This document shows positions 52,874-53,655 of a stretch of 53,655 nucleotides of DNA, piece by piece (positions within the stretch are counted from its first letter, which is position 1; each line of letters begins with the position of its first letter). Position numbers and translations under genes: made by a program. Source of the stretch: Planctomycetia bacterium (GTDB taxonomy: Bacteria > Planctomycetota > UBA8108 > SXIK01); the NCBI GenBank assembly GCA_005772855.1, contig SXIK01000080.1, positions 1 to 53,655 on the forward strand, in the 5' to 3' direction. The notes below the pieces were generated by a model. It saw only the letters and a list, made by a program, of their open reading frames with translations, searched no databases and was not told the origin of the DNA.

Positions 52874-53655
52874 ATGAAACTCACCCCTCCCCTCAGAAAC
52901 CTCATCCAGACCGCCCGACAGATGTGTTCAGACCTGGCGCGAAGATCGTGGAAGGTCGCCGTTGCGATCGTCAAGGCTCCCTGTACCCTGCTTTGCCTGC
53001 CGCGTCGCTACACTCTGACTTTATGGCGAGCGCTGCTCGTTCTCGTCGCACTCGGCATCGTTTACCTGGGCGTCGAGGAAGCGAAGCTCCGGTGGCGCTG
53101 CCCGAGACCGCTTGAGATCTCGGCAAGCAGCCTCGCAGAGACCTCGGAGAGCCCCATCTGGGCCCGCGTGAGTGGCCTTGCGCCTCCTCTCGAGGTCGCC
53201 GTCGAGGCCTCCGAGGGTGGAAATTTCAAGGGAATCTGGCTACCCCTCGTGAGTCCCGATAATCCCGGGGTGATCGCCGCCGTTCTGAGAGCGCCCAACC
53301 GGGGTACAGCCACGGCGCTCCAGTCCGGCAAGCTCGTGACCGTGGAGGGCTTGGCCTGCTTTCCAAAACCGAACGAGGCGAAGAACCTTGAAGTTTATCT
53401 TCACTGGCTGGGCAAGCCAGTGGTTACCAATCTGCATATCGTGGATCTTCAGACGCGTCCGGCCGGCCTCTTCGGCATCGTCTTGTACTTCGTCGCAGGA
53501 CTTGGAGTCTTTGCTCTTGCCTTCGCGCGCTCAATGGCGCTTGTCCTTCAAGGAGAGATGATCGAGGCTGAAGAAGGTTTGGAGGAGCCCATGACGCTCG
53601 TTTTTGAGGAGTACCAGGGCCAACCCCTGGCCGAGGAGGCCAAGATGGAGGTCCA
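52874..53655 (+). CDS. Two-helix membrane protein, truncated by the window end
   Basis: An open frame from ATG 52874 runs through the last base without a stop (260 residues visible). A first transmembrane helix lies at about 56-71 (ALLVLVALGIVYLGVE) and a second at about 201-221 (LFGIVLYFVAGLGVFALAF). Between them is an extracytoplasmic domain of about 125 residues with two Cys and beta-strand character (…WARVSGLAPPLEVAVE…). After the second helix the chain becomes acidic (EAEEGLEEP). I recognise no family. It lies 190 bases after the ROK gene with a hairpin between, so it is probably a separate transcript. Confidence 0.65.
   Translation, partial: MKLTPPLRNLIQTARQMCSDLARRSWKVAVAIVKAPCTLLCLPRRYTLTLWRALLVLVALGIVYLGVEEAKLRWRCPRPLEISASSLAETSESPIWARVSGLAPPLEVAVEASEGGNFKGIWLPLVSPDNPGVIAAVLRAPNRGTATALQSGKLVTVEGLACFPKPNEAKNLEVYLHWLGKPVVTNLHIVDLQTRPAGLFGIVLYFVAGLGVFALAFARSMALVLQGEMIEAEEGLEEPMTLVFEEYQGQPLAEEAKMEV

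Noticed and set aside
1-53655. tRNA, rRNA, tmRNA, RNase P RNA, CRISPR arrays, IS elements, integrases
   Set aside because: I looked for conserved arms, repeat-spacer patterns, terminal inverted repeats and transposase motifs and saw none that could be supported.

Overview
The window is high-GC chromosomal DNA from a Gram-negative bacterium, most likely a Planctomycetota member or a close PVC-type relative; this is inferred from gene content, not from a marker gene. Evidence: two large exported lamin-tail-domain (LTD) proteins ending in dockerin-like DxNxDxxxDxSD repeats, several FG-GAP/ASPIC-UnbV proteins fused to TPRs, a GreA fused to a long N-terminal extension as in Chlamydiae and spirochaetes, a menaquinone operon of the futalosine-associated type, and outer-membrane markers (KdsD, a coiled-coil porin). 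I found no rRNA, tRNA, CRISPR, integrase or transposase.

Layout. 77-2109: a secreted protein broken by one frameshift. 2110-2884: a gene-free stretch with stacked hairpins. 2885-12572 (minus): a compact locus, in transcription order acyl carrier protein, TPR/FG-GAP/UnbV lipoprotein, FG-GAP/UnbV/TPR lipoprotein, DUF1702 protein and a ketosynthase-fold protein lacking its catalytic triad. UnbV-type and DUF1702 proteins are known as accessory genes of enediyne polyketide clusters, but no polyketide synthase is visible here. The ACP and one UnbV protein carry homopolymer frameshifts. 12866-14304: a methyltransferase coupled to a coiled-coil membrane protein. 14545-21478: nagB, an LTD/dockerin protein, a P460-like haem lipoprotein, small unknowns, murQ and a secreted TPR protein.

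21590-27391 (plus): ubiE-ubiX-ubiA (menaquinone), a membrane pseudokinase, a secreted thermonuclease-like protein and a HEAT-repeat protein. 27507-30521 (minus): a thymidylate-kinase domain fused to about ten 27-29-residue repeats, next to a VTC (polyphosphate polymerase-type) protein with a strong upstream promoter. 30731-36242: a porin and a 1266-residue LTD lipoprotein. 36292-39712: nagA, a zinc-dependent phospholipase C-like protein, kdsD, and a 47-codon rpmH (bL34) with a near-consensus promoter. 39741-42886: a MamK-like actin, a single-domain response regulator and a lipoprotein. 42998-45878: a DUF2225-like protein, an unknown, then a tightly overlapping SDR plus two 6-pyruvoyl-tetrahydropterin synthase genes, which looks like a tetrahydrobiopterin-type operon. 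45935-50359 (minus): GreA fusion, LOG-family protein and a deoxyhypusine-synthase-like protein. 50678-53655: gapA, a ROK sugar kinase and a membrane protein cut by the window end.

How it fits together: nagA, nagB, murQ and the ROK kinase could form a dispersed amino-sugar/peptidoglycan salvage route feeding glycolysis (gapA). The strongest candidates for undescribed biology are the UnbV/DUF1702/ACP/dead-ketosynthase locus, the TMK-repeat/VTC pair, the MamK-like actin with its response regulator, and the SDR-PTPS-PTPS operon. Four single-base homopolymer indels all fall in the first 12.6 kb; I found none in the remaining 41 kb.
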